Assembly: GCF_000373745.1 (NCBI RefSeq)
Contig: NZ_KB892303.1
Location: forward strand, 1 to 34,191
Reading direction: 5' to 3'
From: Oligella ureolytica DSM 18253
GTDB taxonomy: Bacteria; Pseudomonadota; Gammaproteobacteria; Burkholderiales; Burkholderiaceae_B
DNA length: 34,191 nucleotides
The notes beneath the pieces were generated by a model, which saw only the letters and a list, made by a program, of their open reading frames with translations, was not told the origin of the DNA and did no database searches. Position 1 is the stretch's first letter. Each line of letters begins with the position of its first letter. The translations under genes were made by a program, and so were the position numbers. Of the stretch, positions 32,468 through 34,191 are shown in pieces.

Positions 32468-33364
32468 ATGGAAAAAGATGTAAATGTAGCTCTGTACGGC
32501 TTAGGCACGATGGGGATGGAGGTTGCGATTAGACTTGCTAATCGCTTTAAGGGACTACAAGTCTCGGACCTTAATCATGTAGCTGTAGAGCATGCTCAAT
32601 CAAATTTTAGTGCTCGCCCAATTACTAGTCCTGAGGATTTAAAAAACACCGATTTCGTGGTGCTTTGTTTGCCTTCACCCAAAGCAACTCAGAGTGTTTT
32701 AGAGCAAATTGCCCCTGCTTTAAAAAAAGAAGCCATTATTATTGAATTGTCTACAGTTAATCCTCAAGATATTGAGGCGTCTGCACATTATTTAGCGAAT
32801 TATGGTTTGGAGATTATTGATGCGTCGTTAATGGCTGGTGTCAGCCAGATGCGAGCGGGTAGTGCGACGTTATTAGTAGGTGGTGAAGATAAGGTTATTG
32901 AGTCCAGTAAAGTCGTCTTGGATGCTATCGCAACAAAACAAATGATTTTTGGGCCGAGAGGTAGTGGTGCAGCCGCAAAAGTAATTAATAATGCCTTAGC
33001 GCACGCTGTTATGGTTGTTTTAGCTGAAGCCGGTGCCATGGCATCTGCTTCTAAGGTGTCAATTGATAAGTTGATTGAGCTATGGAAGGATCCGCAGATG
33101 GGGATTCAGAGGCCATTGACGCACCGTTTGGCAGAGCGTATCCTAAACGAAGACTATGGTGGTGGCATGCCTATGGATGCCGCGTGCAAGGATTCACATT
33201 TGGCGTTATCTTTAGCTCAATCAAGTGGCGTTCCTTTGTTTGCTATTCAGGCATGTCACAGCGTTTATGAGATGGCTGTAGCTTCGGGGCTAGCGCGTGA
33301 TGATTATGCTGCCGTAGCTAAGCTTTGGACTCAATGGGGTACCCCAATTAGGAATGATCTATAA
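32468..33364 (+). CDS. 3-hydroxyisobutyrate dehydrogenase-like beta-hydroxyacid dehydrogenase
   Basis: A 298-residue NAD(P)-dependent enzyme of the beta-hydroxyacid dehydrogenase family. Nucleotide motif GLGTMG (11-16); the substrate motif is DASLMAGVSQMRAG (118-131) in place of the usual DAPVSGG, an unusual form; catalytic lysine K171 in GSGAAAKVINN; late KDSHLAL. ATG 32468 is preferred because GGAATGGAAG lies at a good distance; ATG 32456 is possible. It presumably interconverts a hydroxyacid and a semialdehyde passed to or from the aldehyde dehydrogenase. It overlaps the lysR gene by 11 bases. Confidence 0.88.
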   Translation: MEKDVNVALYGLGTMGMEVAIRLANRFKGLQVSDLNHVAVEHAQSNFSARPITSPEDLKNTDFVVLCLPSPKATQSVLEQIAPALKKEAIIIELSTVNPQDIEASAHYLANYGLEIIDASLMAGVSQMRAGSATLLVGGEDKVIESSKVVLDAIATKQMIFGPRGSGAAAKVINNALAHAVMVVLAEAGAMASASKVSIDKLIELWKDPQMGIQRPLTHRLAERILNEDYGGGMPMDAACKDSHLALSLAQSSGVPLFAIQACHSVYEMAVASGLARDDYAAVAKLWTQWGTPIRNDL

Positions 33365-33780
33365 CATTAAGTACCGACCGCTTAAGGCTTTCTTATTAGC
33401 TACTGAAGCGGGTTCTTTTACTAAGGCGGCTGAGTTGCTAGGGGTGACTCAGCCGTCTTTTAGTGCCTTAATTAGGGACCTCGAAGAAACCTTAGGCTTG
33501 GTGCTGTTTGAGCGGACAACGCGTAGAGTGTCACTGACCGCCGAAGGGATTTTCTTTTGTGGTCAAATTAAGCATTCTATCGCGGATCTAGAGCAGGCTT
33601 ATCGTAATATGCTTGATCTATCCGGTACGCAGCGTAACTCATTGGTGCTTGGTGCTTTGCCATCGACTGCATTGACATTATTACCTAATACATTGGGCGA
33701 GTTAAGAAAGACGCAACCCGCCTTGAGGATTAGAGTGGTAGAAGCGCACAATGATGATTTAATCACTATGGTACGGACAA
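33354..33780 (+). pseudogene. LysR-family regulator truncated by IS3
   Basis: Starts at ATG 33354 inside the end of the dehydrogenase gene. Residues 8-65 are the LysR winged helix (LKAFLLATEAGSFTKAAELLGVTQPSFSALI). The effector domain begins (NSLVLGALPSTALTLLPNTL) and follows the family to about MVRT at 33780; the frame then runs into IS sequence and stops at 33830 (158 residues). A complete protein has about 300 residues. The fragment keeps the DNA-binding domain but not the effector pocket, so induction by ligand is lost. Placement at the operon's end is less usual than divergent lysR genes. Confidence 0.85.
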
Positions 33781-34191
33781 GTCCCCCCTCTGTCACACTA
33801 GTTGTCCGATCATCTGATTTTTACATTTGATTCATTTGAGGGAGCGGTTAGTGTCTTACAATGTCATCTTACAGCCCAGAATTTAAAGCGCAGATCGTTA
33901 AAAAAATGATGCCACCGAATAACCTAAGCGTGGCTCAAATTAGCCGAGAAAGTGGTATTCACGTATCAACTTTATATAGTTGGAAAAAACAGCTACAAGC
34001 GAGAGGATTTGTTGTGCCTGCAAAAAAATCACGCCCTGACCAATGGGATACCAAGACGAAGTTAGCCGTTATTATTCAAACGGCCAGTATGAACGAGGCC
34101 GAGCGGTCGAGTTATTGCCGCGAGCATGGCTTGTATCCCGAGCAGCTTGATGCATGGAAAGCCGCCTTCGAAGCCGTTGATATGGCAGACG
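33781..34191 (+). mobile_element. IS3-family element inserted in lysR (left end, partial)
   Basis: The lysR reading frame breaks at about 33780; from there on the sequence belongs to an IS. The exact tip lies between about 33778 and 33795; TGTCACACTAGTTGTCCG at 33791 is a candidate terminal repeat. The other end and the target duplication are outside the window. Confidence 0.7.
33861..34191 (+). CDS. IS3-family transposase OrfA-like protein (partial, runs off the right edge)
   Basis: ATG 33861 begins MSSYSPEFKAQIVKKMMPPN, followed by a helix-turn-helix SVAQISRESGIHVSTLYSWK, then a second part QWDTKTKLAVIIQTASMNE and YCREHGLYPEQLDAW typical of the longer OrfA of one IS3 subgroup. 110 codons are visible. 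It is unrelated in detail to the OrfA at the left edge, so the window is bounded by two different IS3 elements. Confidence 0.87.
   Translation, partial: MSSYSPEFKAQIVKKMMPPNNLSVAQISRESGIHVSTLYSWKKQLQARGFVVPAKKSRPDQWDTKTKLAVIIQTASMNEAERSSYCREHGLYPEQLDAWKAAFEAVDMAD

Overview
The window looks like chromosomal DNA of a moderately AT-rich gammaproteobacterium. This rests on gene style (queCDE, jetABCD, cardiolipin synthase, tripartite tricarboxylate transporter, IS3 elements), not on a phylogenetic marker, so genus is left open. Both ends lie inside IS3-family transposase genes, and much of the window is an accessory, rearranged region with many broken genes.

Region 1 (1-5020) is a scrapyard: an IS3 end, a stub of a dam-type methylase gene, two RelBE-like toxin-antitoxin modules (525-1006 and 4033-4531) whose upstream regions share an operator-like motif, a 3' fragment of a Fic gene, a secreted esterase, and the first of three copies of a uracil-DNA-glycosylase-like gene. 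Region 2 (5142-6924) is an intact queCDE operon for the queuosine precursor. Region 3 (7048-8976) holds a J-domain protein and a 5'-truncated MscS channel gene.

Region 4 (about 9095-23610) is the most interesting part. Two direct copies of a block (cysteine-rich secreted protein, dodecin, glycosylase-like protein) flank about 10 kb carrying a class II Fic protein, a complete Wadjet jetABCD operon (anti-plasmid SMC-type system), and a divergent two-gene cassette: a polymerase-beta-type nucleotidyltransferase-like protein and an overlapping partner of unknown function. The first copy of the block is decaying (nonsense and frameshift mutations) and also holds an AAA ATPase gene absent from the second. 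The layout fits a defence island brought in by a single crossover at the repeated block, or a duplication around it.

Region 5 (23685-27374) has cardiolipin synthase, a decayed TolC-like outer-membrane gene and a RhuM/Fic pseudogene with two in-frame TGA codons. Region 6 (28098-33780) is a catabolic operon on the plus strand: tctC-tctB-tctA, an aldehyde dehydrogenase, a 3-hydroxyisobutyrate-dehydrogenase-like protein and a LysR regulator cut by an IS3 element. Uptake of a carboxylate followed by two oxidations is the likely theme, but the substrate cannot be told from sequence. A 0.7-kb AT-rich region in front of tctC holds two perfect inverted repeats that are candidate regulator sites.
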